A DNA stretch of 61,338 bases from Lachnospiraceae bacterium (GCA_017465095.1 JAFTWX010000021.1:1-61338), one strand, 5' to 3'. Positions 44,448 through 52,819 are shown, counted from the stretch's first letter. A program made the numbers and translations. The notes: generated from the sequence alone by a model not told the origin.

Positions 44448-44827
44448 TGCTTAAGATTATAATACAACCACAGGGGACGATGGCAATTTATGAGCAGATT
44501 GTCAGTCAGATGAAAGATGCAATTGTCAGTGGGCAACTTACGCCCGGCGAGGCGCTTGTTTCTATCCGCGCATTGGCGGCGGAACTGCAGGTCAGCGTCA
44601 TTACGACAAAGCGCGCCTACGAGGAACTGGAGAAGGAGGGGCTGATTCGTTCTGTCGCGGGAAAAGGCTTTTATGTGTGCGAGTACAATACGGATTATCT
44701 GCGGGAGAAACAGCTGATGCTCCTGGAGGAGAGAACGGCAGATGTGATTATAGGGGCAAAGAGTGCAGGGCTTTCCTGTGAAGATTTCGTGGAGATGGTG
44801 CGCGCTCTTTATGAGGAAAAGGAGTAG
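44447..44827 (+). CDS. GntR-family (YtrA subfamily) transcriptional regulator
   Basis: A 126-residue regulator. The winged helix covers residues 10-75: IYEQIVSQMKDAIVSGQLTP, then SIRALAAELQVSVITTKRAY and EKEGLIRSVAGKGFYV. Only a 45-residue C-terminal helix region follows, too small for the usual effector domain, as in YtrA. It lies in the middle of the ABC operon that it probably represses through the palindrome at 42794-42811. Neighbours overlap or are spaced by 3 nt. Confidence 0.92.
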   Translation: MLKIIIQPQGTMAIYEQIVSQMKDAIVSGQLTPGEALVSIRALAAELQVSVITTKRAYEELEKEGLIRSVAGKGFYVCEYNTDYLREKQLMLLEERTADVIIGAKSAGLSCEDFVEMVRALYEEKE

Positions 44828-44830
44828 GAC

Positions 44831-45490
44831 ATGAGCGAGGAAAAATATCTTTTGGAATTTGTCGGCGTGACCGGTACGTCGCGGAAAAATTATAAACTGC
44901 AGGATATTACGTTTTCACTCCCGGCGGGATTTATCGCAGGAATTGCCGGGGAAAACGGAGCCGGAAAAACGACGTTGTTTGATTATATCATGCATCCGAA
45001 AAAGCAGTATGCGGGCAGTATTTTGTTAAACGGTAAGGAAATTCATGATGATTATGTCAGCCTGAGACAACAGATAGGGTTTGTTTCCGAAAAGAACCGT
45101 TTTTTCATGGAGAAAAGTGCAAGGGAAAACGCAAAGTTAGCCGCCTGTCTTTTTGATGGCTGGGACAGCGACCTGTTTGAGAAGACGATGAAGGAGATGG
45201 GAGTGTCGCTTTCCCGTCCGCTGTCAAAGCTCTCCCGCGGCGAATATATGAAATATCAGACAGCGTATGCGATGGCGCATCACCCGGTTTTGTATCTGCT
45301 TGATGAGGTGACGGCCGGAATGGATCCGGTGTTCCGGATTGATTATTTTAAGCTGTTGCAATCGCTTTTGGAAGAGGAAAACACATCGGTGCTTATGATC
45401 AGTCACATTCAGGAGGAAATGGACCGGAAGATGGATTTTGTCGGTGTGATGGAAGAAGGGAGGCTGGTATCATGGGAAGAAAATCTGTAA
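44831..45490 (+). CDS. Second ABC transporter ATP-binding protein (YtrB-like)
   Basis: A 219-residue ATPase. Walker A is GENGAGKTTLFDYI near 37-50, the signature is LSRGEYMKYQTAYAMAH and Walker B is VLYLLDEVTAGMDP. It shares the non-classic signature with the ATPase at 42860, so the two are paralogues in one operon. The ribosome site GGAGTAGG lies just before the ATG. It overlaps the next membrane gene by 19 nt. Confidence 0.9.
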   Translation: MSEEKYLLEFVGVTGTSRKNYKLQDITFSLPAGFIAGIAGENGAGKTTLFDYIMHPKKQYAGSILLNGKEIHDDYVSLRQQIGFVSEKNRFFMEKSARENAKLAACLFDGWDSDLFEKTMKEMGVSLSRPLSKLSRGEYMKYQTAYAMAHHPVLYLLDEVTAGMDPVFRIDYFKLLQSLLEEENTSVLMISHIQEEMDRKMDFVGVMEEGRLVSWEENL

Positions 45491-46041
45491 GAAATGTTGC
45501 TGCGGCGGAACCGGAGAACCTTACCGGATTGCAGAGACAGAAAGTCAGAGACTATTACGAGACATTGCTCAGCCAGGGGACCGGAGCACTGTCGCCGGAC
45601 ATTGTCGCGTATCTCCTTTTGTGTATCTCCATGATACTGTTGTTTGTTCCGGTGCAGGAATTGTTTGCCGAGGGTAACGACAGTGACCTGTTTTTGATTG
45701 TGTGGGGATTTACTTTGCTGTTCACCACGGCAGTGAGTTTTTATATGATGAAATATCACTCCGTTACATACGGAAATAACAAGTCGGAAACAGTGGCGGA
45801 TATGCTCCTGTATATGCCTGTCGACCGCAGGGAAAACCGCAGGTACTTGTTTGGGGTGCTGGCCGGTTTTCTGAAGAAGACAACGATTGCAGGGCTGATT
45901 ATGCAGGTGGGAGTTGCACTTATAGCCTACCGCTGCGTGAGCATTTGGAATATAATATATATACTTGTACTGACATTTGTTGCTCCGCTTGTAATTTGCG
46001 GTTCGACGATTGTGCTTCGCGACGTGCAGCTGCGAAGATAG
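45472..46041 (+). CDS. ABC transporter membrane subunit, second
   Basis: A 189-residue membrane protein with a soluble N-terminus of about 40 residues and four hydrophobic segments (IVAYLLLCISMILLFVPV; FLIVWGFTLLFTTAVSFYMM; IAGLIMQVGVALIAY; and a last one near IIYILVLTFVAPLV). It is the probable partner of the ATPase at 44831. Like the other membrane subunit it is short, so a dimer is likely. Confidence 0.75.
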   Translation: MGRKSVRNVAAAEPENLTGLQRQKVRDYYETLLSQGTGALSPDIVAYLLLCISMILLFVPVQELFAEGNDSDLFLIVWGFTLLFTTAVSFYMMKYHSVTYGNNKSETVADMLLYMPVDRRENRRYLFGVLAGFLKKTTIAGLIMQVGVALIAYRCVSIWNIIYILVLTFVAPLVICGSTIVLRDVQLRR

Positions 46042-46054
46042 AAAGGAGCCTACT

Positions 46055-46168
46055 ATGACTTATCAGGATATTTTGGACAAGCTGGGCTACAGCGGACATG
46101 AGATGGAGCTTGCAAAGATTGTAGGGAGTCCTACTAAGATGGGAAATATGGTGATTAGTCGGGCGTGA
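46055..46168 (+). CDS. Short ORF, possibly truncated by the downstream repeat array
   Basis: A 37-residue ORF with a good ribosome site, GAAAGGAG, 6-7 nt before the ATG. It starts MTYQDILDKLGYSGHEMELA and ends in ISRA followed by TGA. The last four codons come from the first arm of the repeat array, so the original reading frame probably continued and was cut when the array formed or inserted. It may still be a small protein. No family is recognised. Confidence 0.5.
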   Translation: MTYQDILDKLGYSGHEMELAKIVGSPTKMGNMVISRA

Positions 46169-46405
46169 TTCGAATAAAAAAACCGACTAAAGTATAAAAA
46201 TTCAACATTAGTTGGGGAGAAAAAATTGTCTTTGTCCAACTATTTTCAGAAAAAAGCAATTCAGTAGGGGGATTGAGCTACACGAGCGCCCGACTAATTC
46301 ATAGAAAATGAATATTGGTGGGGATGAATAGTGCAAGATCCACCCGACCAAAGAAGGAAACTCCCAAATAAGTCGGGGCCAGGAAGAAAAACCTGCCCGA
46401 CCAAA
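46154..46405. repeat. Degenerate tandem array of five palindromic units, 53-54 bp period
   Basis: The left arm (consensus ATTAGTCGGGG) starts at 46154, 46207, 46259, 46314 and 46368. The right arm (consensus CCCGACTAA) starts at 46182, 46235, 46289, 46343 and 46396. Both series have steps of 53-54 bp. Left and right arms are complementary, so each unit can form a hairpin, and the stretch from a right arm to the next left arm can form another. The 17-19 nt between left and right arm is different each time, and the 24-26 nt from a right arm to the next left arm is A-rich. Unit 5 has an inner CAGG/CCTG pair. It lies between a short ORF and a terminator hairpin. No ORF fits it. Confidence 0.7.
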
Positions 46406-46425
46406 CCACAAAAAACCAAATTAAT

Positions 46426-46456
46426 AGCCCGCTCACAGTGAGCGGGCTGATTTTTT
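46426..46456. terminator. Terminator after the repeat array
   Basis: AGCCCGCTC pairs with GAGCGGGCT (46426-46448), followed by GATTTTTT on the plus strand; on the minus strand a T-rich tail also follows. It may stop both the ABC operon and the minus-strand lipoprotein gene. Confidence 0.8.
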
Positions 46457-46474
46457 GAGCCAAAACACAAAAAG

Positions 46475-46918
46475 TTACCTTGGGCTAACTTCAATATTGA
46501 TAACCTCTCCTTCGCGAAGTTCAACGGTGACGACAAGTTCATCATCTTCAAAGGTGAAGGAGTCATACCTTTCACCGACGGCCGGAACATAGTCTGCGCC
46601 GAAGCAGGCGAGGATGTCTTCGGTTGTTATGAGGCGCTCGCCGTGATACATAAACTCCACATCGGACAGGTCGCAAATCGGTTCACCCTTCGCATTCCGT
46701 ATAGTATAAAAGGCCATATATTCAATCCGGTTTTCACCATCCACGTCATAGCCGACATCCTTATCCATGTATGTAAACGAAGCATCCATAACCAGGTGAT
46801 CTCTGTCGGCAGGTGCCTTTTTGCCGAGATACATGCCATTGATGGAAAGTGTGTCTTTCGGGGCGCCGCAACCGGTCAAAAGCAGCACGGTAATGAGCAA
46901 AATGATGTATTTTTTCAT
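46475..46918 (-). CDS. Putative lipoprotein
   Basis: A 147-residue protein with a lipoprotein signal peptide: KKYIILLITVLLL followed by the lipobox LTGC, so Cys17 would carry the lipid. The mature part is acidic with alternating strands (HLVMDASFTYMDKDVGYDVD) and no catalytic motif. It faces outward on the cell membrane. Its ribosome site is AAAGGGGAATTCCC-like, just before the ATG. It stands alone on the minus strand. Function unknown. Confidence 0.8.
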   Translation of the reverse strand: MKKYIILLITVLLLTGCGAPKDTLSINGMYLGKKAPADRDHLVMDASFTYMDKDVGYDVDGENRIEYMAFYTIRNAKGEPICDLSDVEFMYHGERLITTEDILACFGADYVPAVGERYDSFTFEDDELVVTVELREGEVINIEVSPR

Positions 46919-47073
46919 GGGAATTCCCCTTTCTTATAGTCAATTTGATGTAATTATTTTAATGCAACGGAAAGTCGGTGTCAATTCTGCCGAAGTTGCA
47001 AGGGATTCTTGATGTCGGACGGGGAACATGGTATTATAAAGTTTGGATATCAAATTATTTAAGGAGAATTATC

Positions 47074-47391
47074 ATGACATACGAACAGATTGTAGAAAAA
47101 GTACGTAAACAGTTTAAAAATGCGGATGTGAGCAAGTTGAATGAGCATCTGGCATACCAGTTTAATATTGAGGGAGAAGGCGAAGGCGCTTTCTATGTAG
47201 AAGTGAAAGACGGCCAGCTTTTCATCGAGCCGTATGAATACTATGACAGAGATTGCATTTTCATTTGCAATTCCGATGTGTTATTTAAAATGATCTCCGG
47301 AAAACTGGATCCGGTACATGCATTTACCGTCGGCAAACTCAAAGTAGAAGGAGACCTTGGTAAGGCCCTGAAATTAAAAGAGTTCATATAA
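47074..47391 (+). CDS. SCP2 sterol-carrier-like domain protein
   Basis: A 105-residue protein made of one SCP2-like domain: MTYEQIVEKVRKQFKNADVS, then AYQFNIEGEGEGAFYVEVKD and a C-terminal FTVGKLKVEGDLGKALKL. The ATG at 47074 has AAGGAG 7 nt before it. SCP2 domains bind long-chain acyl groups or other lipids. It is 17 nt upstream of an alpha/beta hydrolase gene and about 1 kb upstream of a condensation/ACP/ligase set, which makes an acyl-handling role plausible. Confidence 0.85.
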   Translation: MTYEQIVEKVRKQFKNADVSKLNEHLAYQFNIEGEGEGAFYVEVKDGQLFIEPYEYYDRDCIFICNSDVLFKMISGKLDPVHAFTVGKLKVEGDLGKALKLKEFI

Positions 47392-47408
47392 GATAAAAGG
47401 TGAGAAAG

Positions 47409-48362
47409 ATGGCAGTGTTAAAAATTTTGGCAGGTGTAGCGGGGCTGGCAGCAGTCGGCGCGATTGGAGAATATGCGATTGCGTCCTATTTTTACAAGCG
47501 TACCATGGTGCGTTCCAATGCAAAAAGAGAAAAGACACAGAAAATGTCCGGAACAAACTGGGATGCATACATTCCGCGCATCCGTGAGTGCAAGGCGAGG
47601 TTGAACGAAATGCCGTACGAGGATTTGTATATCAATTCCGAGGACGGACTGAAGTTGCATGCGACTTACTTTCCGTGTGAAAATTCAAAGAAGATTGTAA
47701 TTTGTTTTCACGGATATACAAGCGAAGGAAGAAACGATTATTCTACCCTTGCTATCTTTTATAAAAAACACGGTTATAACCTGTTGCTCGTAGATGAGAG
47801 AGCACACGGACAGAGTGAAGGTACCTACATCGGATTCGGATGTCTGGACCGTCACGATGCGATGCTTTGGATCAAAGAAATGATTGCCCGCCTCGGCGAG
47901 GATTGCAAAGTGCTTCTGCACGGCGATTCCATGGGCGGTGCGACGGTTCTTATGACGACGGGACTGGAGCTTCCGCAGCAGGTGAAGGCAGCGGTTGCGG
48001 ATTGTCCGTTTACGTCAGCCTGGGAAGTATTCTCTTCCGTGCTGAAAAATATGTATCATTTACCGCCGTTCCCGATTATGCAGATTTCCAATCAGATGGT
48101 GAAGCGCAGAGCGGGGTATGAGCTGGACGAGTGTAATGCACGAAACGAAGTGGCAAAAGCCAAGATTCCGATTTTGTTCCTGCATGGTGACAACGATACG
48201 TTTGTTCCGTGCGAGATGTCAAAGCAGCTTTATGAGGTGTGCAAAACGGAGAAAAAGCTTGTGCTGATTGAGGGCGCAGGTCATGTGGAATCCTGCTACA
48301 AAGATCCGGAGCTTTATGAGGGAACGATTGAAGAATTCATCTTCCCGATTATGGAACGTTAG
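47409..48362 (+). CDS. Alpha/beta hydrolase with N-terminal membrane anchor
   Basis: A 317-residue serine hydrolase. The start ATG at 47409 has AAAGG 8 nt before it; a GTG at 47400 overlaps that site. A hydrophobic N-terminal segment (LKILAGVAGLAAVGAIGEYA) probably anchors it. The nucleophile elbow is GDSMGG near residue 177-182. The acid is in FLHGDNDTFVP (about 258) and the His in GAGHVES (about 289), a complete triad. It resembles BAAT/YqkD-like esterases or thioesterases. It lies between the SCP2 gene and the condensation-domain gene in the same direction, 57 nt before the latter. Confidence 0.88.
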   Translation: MAVLKILAGVAGLAAVGAIGEYAIASYFYKRTMVRSNAKREKTQKMSGTNWDAYIPRIRECKARLNEMPYEDLYINSEDGLKLHATYFPCENSKKIVICFHGYTSEGRNDYSTLAIFYKKHGYNLLLVDERAHGQSEGTYIGFGCLDRHDAMLWIKEMIARLGEDCKVLLHGDSMGGATVLMTTGLELPQQVKAAVADCPFTSAWEVFSSVLKNMYHLPPFPIMQISNQMVKRRAGYELDECNARNEVAKAKIPILFLHGDNDTFVPCEMSKQLYEVCKTEKKLVLIEGAGHVESCYKDPELYEGTIEEFIFPIMER

Positions 48363-48419
48363 TTATAGGTTACTTAATAATTTTAATAGATTGTGCGGGA
48401 GCACAGAAACGGAGAAAAT

Positions 48420-49826
48420 ATGAAGACAAGAAAAGGCAACAAAGTTTACCCGCTTACGTCGGCACAGAAGCTTCACTACTATAGCATGAAGTACTGCCCG
48501 AAAAAACAGGTGCTCAACATCGGAAGCGGCCTGACCATCCAGGTGGAACTGGAGTGGGAGACACTCAAAGAGTGTATCAAGGAGGCTGTGATGCGTTGTG
48601 AAGCACTCCGCGTACAGTTTGCGGAGGACAAGGAAGGAAACGTGTACCAGTATGTTGCAAAAGACCAGGAAATCAATGTGGAACATTTCGACTTTTCTCA
48701 CTGGAAAGCGGAAGATGCCCATGAAAAGATGACCGAGTGGACGAGTACACCGTTTGAACTCTATGACACACCGATGTATCAGATCGTTATGATCAAAATG
48801 CCGGATCAGTTCCACGGTGTGTATATGAAGGTAAATCACTTGATTATGGACGCGCAGTCACTCATCGTGTTTATGAAGGACGTTATGGAGCTTTACAGCC
48901 ACAAGGTATACGGTGACGAGGTACCGATGCCGAAGGAGATGTCTTCTTACATTGCGCAGCTGGAAAAAGACCTTGCTTACGAAGAAGGAAACAAATCCAG
49001 TGCAAAGGACAGAGAGTTCTTCGAAACTCTCATTACTTCCTCCGAACCGATCTTTACCGATATTCACGGAAGAGGCAAATTGGAAGCGGAGCGCGAAAGA
49101 TGCGGCAATCCGAACCAGAGAGCGGTAATCAACACTTCCGATAACGTAGATGCCAATCTTGCAAACTTTGAGCTGGAGGAGGAGCCGACAGAGAGACTTC
49201 TCAAATTCTGTGAAGAGCATCATGTATCGCTGACATGCCTGCTTCTGATGGGACTCCGTACCTATTTGCAGAAAGAAAACAACGAGGACGATATTTCCGT
49301 GTCGACAACGATTGCAAGACGTGCAACTTTGATGGAAAAACGATGCGGCGGAACAAGAATTCACAGCTTCCCGTTCCGTACGATTGTTTCAAGAGAGGAT
49401 ACATTCCTTGAGGGAATTTTCAAAATCAGGGATATGCAGAACCAGTACTTCCGTCATGCAAACTATAGCCCGTCCGAATACTACGCATTCCGTAAACAGC
49501 ATTACGGACTGGAAAACGGACAGACTTACGAGGCAATGGCGTTGACCTATCAGCCGCTCGCAATGAGATACGAAGGTCCGGGACTTGAAAAGCTGGACGG
49601 CATTCAGTTTGATACAAGACGTTACTCCAACAGCGCATGTGCGCATACATTGTACCTGACAGTAAGCCACAGACCGACCGGCGGACTTGATTTCTGCTTC
49701 GAGCACCAGACCGGAGTAGTTACCTATGAGAAACTTCAAGAAGTGTATTTCTACCTTTGCAGAATCCTGTTCCACGGTATCGAAGATTGCAACAGAACCG
49801 TCGGAGAAGTTATCGACTGGTCATAA
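48420..49826 (+). CDS. Stand-alone NRPS condensation-domain-like acyltransferase
   Basis: A 468-residue protein with the chloramphenicol-acetyltransferase/condensation fold. It opens with YPLTSAQKLHYYSMKY, the C1 motif of condensation domains. The active site, normally HHxxxDG, reads NHLIMDA: the second, catalytic His140 and Asp144 are kept, while the first His is Asn139 and the Gly is Ala145. Later regions (SVSTTIARRATLMEK; RIHSFPFRTIVSREDTF) fit the second half. Such domains join an acyl or amino-acyl group on a carrier protein to an amine or alcohol. The ATG at 48420 has GGAG before it. A carrier protein and an AMP-ligase follow at once. Confidence 0.85.
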   Translation: MKTRKGNKVYPLTSAQKLHYYSMKYCPKKQVLNIGSGLTIQVELEWETLKECIKEAVMRCEALRVQFAEDKEGNVYQYVAKDQEINVEHFDFSHWKAEDAHEKMTEWTSTPFELYDTPMYQIVMIKMPDQFHGVYMKVNHLIMDAQSLIVFMKDVMELYSHKVYGDEVPMPKEMSSYIAQLEKDLAYEEGNKSSAKDREFFETLITSSEPIFTDIHGRGKLEAERERCGNPNQRAVINTSDNVDANLANFELEEEPTERLLKFCEEHHVSLTCLLLMGLRTYLQKENNEDDISVSTTIARRATLMEKRCGGTRIHSFPFRTIVSREDTFLEGIFKIRDMQNQYFRHANYSPSEYYAFRKQHYGLENGQTYEAMALTYQPLAMRYEGPGLEKLDGIQFDTRRYSNSACAHTLYLTVSHRPTGGLDFCFEHQTGVVTYEKLQEVYFYLCRILFHGIEDCNRTVGEVIDWS

Positions 49827-49888
49827 AATAAGGTTTCCAGGCTGCAATCGCAGCTGTAAATATGTTTTTAAAAATAAGGAGAAAAGAT

Positions 49889-50119
49889 ATGTTAGAAGAA
49901 TTCAGAGAGATTATTTGTCAGTATGTGGATGTAGATCCGGAGAAAGTAACAGAGGATGCGAGATTTATGGAAGATCTCGGTTTTAACTCTTATGATTTCA
50001 TGAGCCTTGTAGGTGAAGTGGAAGAAAAATATGACATCGAAGTAGAAGAACGTGAAGTGGTACAGATTAAAACAGTAAAGGATGCAATGGACTATATCAA
50101 GACATTGATCGAGGAATAA
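49889..50119 (+). CDS. Acyl/peptidyl carrier protein
   Basis: A 76-residue helical carrier protein. The attachment site for 4'-phosphopantetheine is Ser34 in DLGFNSYDFMSL. It is acidic overall, like ACPs of type II systems. The ATG at 49889 has AAGGAG 7-8 nt before it. It sits between the condensation-domain gene and the ligase, 4 nt before the latter, so all three are likely one operon and the carrier is their shared substrate platform. A role in primary fatty-acid synthesis is unlikely because no fab genes are near. Confidence 0.92.
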   Translation: MLEEFREIICQYVDVDPEKVTEDARFMEDLGFNSYDFMSLVGEVEEKYDIEVEEREVVQIKTVKDAMDYIKTLIEE

Positions 50120-50123
50120 AAGT

Positions 50124-51632
50124 ATGGCAATTAATAATTTAAGAGATATTGTAGCATACAGTGCACAGAATTACGGCGATCAGGCAGCGTATCGTTACAA
50201 AGTAAAAAAAGAGCTCGAGGACAAATCCTACAACGACGTAAATGCGGATTCCATGGCTGTCAGCCGCGGTTTGGAAGCGCTCGGAATGAAAGGAAAACAC
50301 ATTGCGCTTCTCGGTACGACTACATATCAGTGGATTATCAGTTACTTCGGAGTAACTTGCAGTGCCAGTGTTGCAGTTCCGATTGATGCACAGCTTCCGG
50401 CGGACGCCATCTGCGACCTTTTAAATCGTGCGGATGTGGAGATGCTTGTTTTTGACACGATTCGTGCGGACGTGGTACCGGCGGTCAAAGAAAAATGCCC
50501 GCAGATCAAGTACATCGTTTCCATGCAGGCTGAGACAGAAGCAGACGGAATTCTGGCATGGAAAGAGTTCGTGGAAAACAACCGCGGTGACTATGAGACC
50601 GAAATCGATCCGGATCAGCTTTGTACGATTTTATTTACTTCCGGAACGACAGGCGTGAGCAAAGGTGTTATGTTGTCGCATCGCAACCTTGCGGATAATG
50701 CAACAGCACTGGATATGAAGATTCCGGTAGGAACCGTGAGCATGACGGTTCTTCCGATCAATCACGTATATTGTCTGACGATGGACATCATCAAAGGTAT
50801 GTACATCGGAGCGACCGTATGTATCAATGATTCGATCATGCGTGTTGCAAAAAACATGAAACTGTTCCAGCCGGATATGATGCTTCTCGTTCCGCTTGTG
50901 ATTGAGTCCATCTATTCAAAACTGAAAGCAGCAGGTAACTTAATTCCGAAGAGGATGCTGGCAAAGCAGGTGTTCGGAGAGAATTTAAAGACCATCTGCA
51001 GCGGCGGAGCGTATTTGGATCCTTCCTATGTGGAGAAATTTGCAGAGTACGGCATTACGATTTTGCAGGGCTACGGTATGACCGAGTGTTCCCCGGTTAT
51101 TTGTAACAACGTAGAATGGGATAACCGTATCGGTTCCGTAGGAAAACTTCTTCCGAACTGTGAAGCCAAGATTGTGGATGACGAGATTTGGGTCAAAGGT
51201 TCCAGCGTTATGATGGGTTATTACAAAATGCCGGAAGAGACAGCGGAAACGCTCGTGGACGGATGGCTGAAGACCGGTGACCTGGGTTATGTGGACGAGG
51301 ACAACTTCGTTTACATCACGGGACGTAAAAAGAACCTGATTATTCTTGCAAACGGCGAAAACGTTTCACCGGAGGAGATTGAAAATCAGTTAGTGAAGGC
51401 TGACATTGTAAAAGAGGTAATTGTCCGCGAAAAAGGAACGGTTATTCAGGCGGAGATATTCCCGGATTACGAATATGCAAAGAAAAAATTTATCCGTGAC
51501 ATTCCGGCAAAACTCCAGGAAGTGATTGATGCTTACAACGCAGATGCACCGGTTTACAAGCGAGTGCTTGACCTGGTTGTGCGCGAGACAGAGTTTGAAA
51601 AGAATACATCCAAGAAAATCAAAAGACATTAA
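50124..51632 (+). CDS. AMP-dependent acyl/aminoacyl ligase (adenylation enzyme)
   Basis: A 502-residue ANL-superfamily enzyme. The P loop is LFTSGTTGVSKG (170-181). GYGMTECSPV and KTGDLGYVDED are the A5 and A7 motifs, and KNLIILANGENVSPEEIE is the A8 hinge. The catalytic Lys lies in the C-terminal KNTSKKIKR. It probably activates a fatty or amino acid with ATP and loads it on the carrier protein encoded 4 nt upstream. Whether the substrate is a fatty acid or an amino acid cannot be read with confidence. A strong hairpin terminator follows. Confidence 0.92.
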   Translation: MAINNLRDIVAYSAQNYGDQAAYRYKVKKELEDKSYNDVNADSMAVSRGLEALGMKGKHIALLGTTTYQWIISYFGVTCSASVAVPIDAQLPADAICDLLNRADVEMLVFDTIRADVVPAVKEKCPQIKYIVSMQAETEADGILAWKEFVENNRGDYETEIDPDQLCTILFTSGTTGVSKGVMLSHRNLADNATALDMKIPVGTVSMTVLPINHVYCLTMDIIKGMYIGATVCINDSIMRVAKNMKLFQPDMMLLVPLVIESIYSKLKAAGNLIPKRMLAKQVFGENLKTICSGGAYLDPSYVEKFAEYGITILQGYGMTECSPVICNNVEWDNRIGSVGKLLPNCEAKIVDDEIWVKGSSVMMGYYKMPEETAETLVDGWLKTGDLGYVDEDNFVYITGRKKNLIILANGENVSPEEIENQLVKADIVKEVIVREKGTVIQAEIFPDYEYAKKKFIRDIPAKLQEVIDAYNADAPVYKRVLDLVVRETEFEKNTSKKIKRH

Positions 51633-51651
51633 ATGATTTCAGGGTAGCAGC

Positions 51652-51699
51652 GAGGGCGAAAATGCGATTGTTTCAAATTGTATTTTCGTCCTTGTTTTT
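51652..51699 (+). terminator. Terminator of the condensation/ACP/ligase operon
   Basis: GGGCGAAAAT (51654-51663) pairs with ATTTTCGTCC (51682-51691) with a G-T pair, with weaker inner pairing to a short loop, then TTGTTTTTG. Confidence 0.8.
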
Positions 51700-51771
51700 G
51701 TTTGGAGGAAACGTGCGGATATGTTATAGTAAAAAGGTAAGAATATAGATAACAAAAATAGGAGAATCCCA

Positions 51772-52764
51772 TTGAATAAGAAAAAAATATTAAATTCCAT
51801 CAAATTATGTGTGGCAGTTATCATAGGAATCAGCTTAACCAATCTGCTGAATCTCGAATATCAGACATCCGCCGGTATTGTGGCGATACTTACGATTTTG
51901 CGGACGAAAAGAGAGACGATACAGACTGCGGTAGGACGGGGGCTTGCGTTTTGCGCGGCGCTCCTTATTTCCTTTGTGTGTTTTCACTTTTTCGGACTTA
52001 CCATTGAGGCGTTTTTGCTCTTTTTTATCATTTATATTTTTGTCTGTCATTTTATGAACTGGACGTACGCCATCACGCTGAATGCCGTGCTTGTGTCCCA
52101 CTTTGTCACGTCGGGGCGGCTGGATGCCATGGCGGTGCGCAATGAGATACTGATCTTTTTGATCGGCGTCGGCGTCGGTATTGTGATGAACCTTCACCTG
52201 CGCAAAAACGTACATCATTTTGAAAAGATGAAACAGGAGACCGATGCCCATATCATCCGGATTTTGGAGCGAATGTCGATCCGTATGGAAAACCATGATA
52301 TATCCGACTATAACGGACAGTGTTTCAGTGAACTTGACGAGATTCTGCGTGAGACGAAAAACATGGCAGAATTCAACTACAACAATCAGTTTAACAAATA
52401 CGATGTTTTTGACCTGGAATACATTGCCATGCGCGAGAAACAGTGCACCGTACTTTATGAGATGTACAGTCTGATCCGGCACTTGGAGACGACACCGCAC
52501 ACGACGCAAAAAGTGTCGGAGTTTCTTGACCGGCTGGCCCATGTGCTCGACGAGGAAAATGACGGAACAGAGCTGATGGAAAAATTCCGGGAAATGGACA
52601 GCTACATGAAGGCACAGCCTTTGCCGAAAGAACGGCAGGAGTTTGAGGACCGTGCAAGACTGTTCTGTTTCATGAGAAATATGGAAGAATTCATCCGCAT
52701 TAAGATGGACTTTATTGCGGAGCATCATAAAACAGACAATCCGGGAAAATTAAAAAAATTTTAA
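51772..52764 (+). CDS. Aromatic-acid-exporter (FUSC/ArAE-1) family membrane protein
   Basis: A 330-residue protein. The start codon is TTG at 51772, supported by AGGAGAA about 7 nt before it and the typical opening LNSIKLCVAVIIGISLTNLL. About five hydrophobic segments occupy residues 8-140 (AILTILRTKRETIQTAVGRG connects two of them). The rest is a cytosolic helical domain of ArAE-1 C-terminal type (HHFEKMKQETDAHIIRILER). Related proteins are proposed exporters of aromatic acids. It follows the ligase operon after a terminator and may be independent. Confidence 0.83.
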   Translation: MNKKKILNSIKLCVAVIIGISLTNLLNLEYQTSAGIVAILTILRTKRETIQTAVGRGLAFCAALLISFVCFHFFGLTIEAFLLFFIIYIFVCHFMNWTYAITLNAVLVSHFVTSGRLDAMAVRNEILIFLIGVGVGIVMNLHLRKNVHHFEKMKQETDAHIIRILERMSIRMENHDISDYNGQCFSELDEILRETKNMAEFNYNNQFNKYDVFDLEYIAMREKQCTVLYEMYSLIRHLETTPHTTQKVSEFLDRLAHVLDEENDGTELMEKFREMDSYMKAQPLPKERQEFEDRARLFCFMRNMEEFIRIKMDFIAEHHKTDNPGKLKKF

Positions 52765-52819
52765 ACAAACAGGATATTTTACAAATTTCATTCGTGTACT
52801 GTATGTAAGGAGGGAGAAC

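Noticed and set aside
46154..46405. CRISPR array
   Set aside because: The repeated arms are only 9-11 bp, vary between units, and the intervening 17-19 nt are too short and too variable in size for spacers; no cas genes lie nearby.
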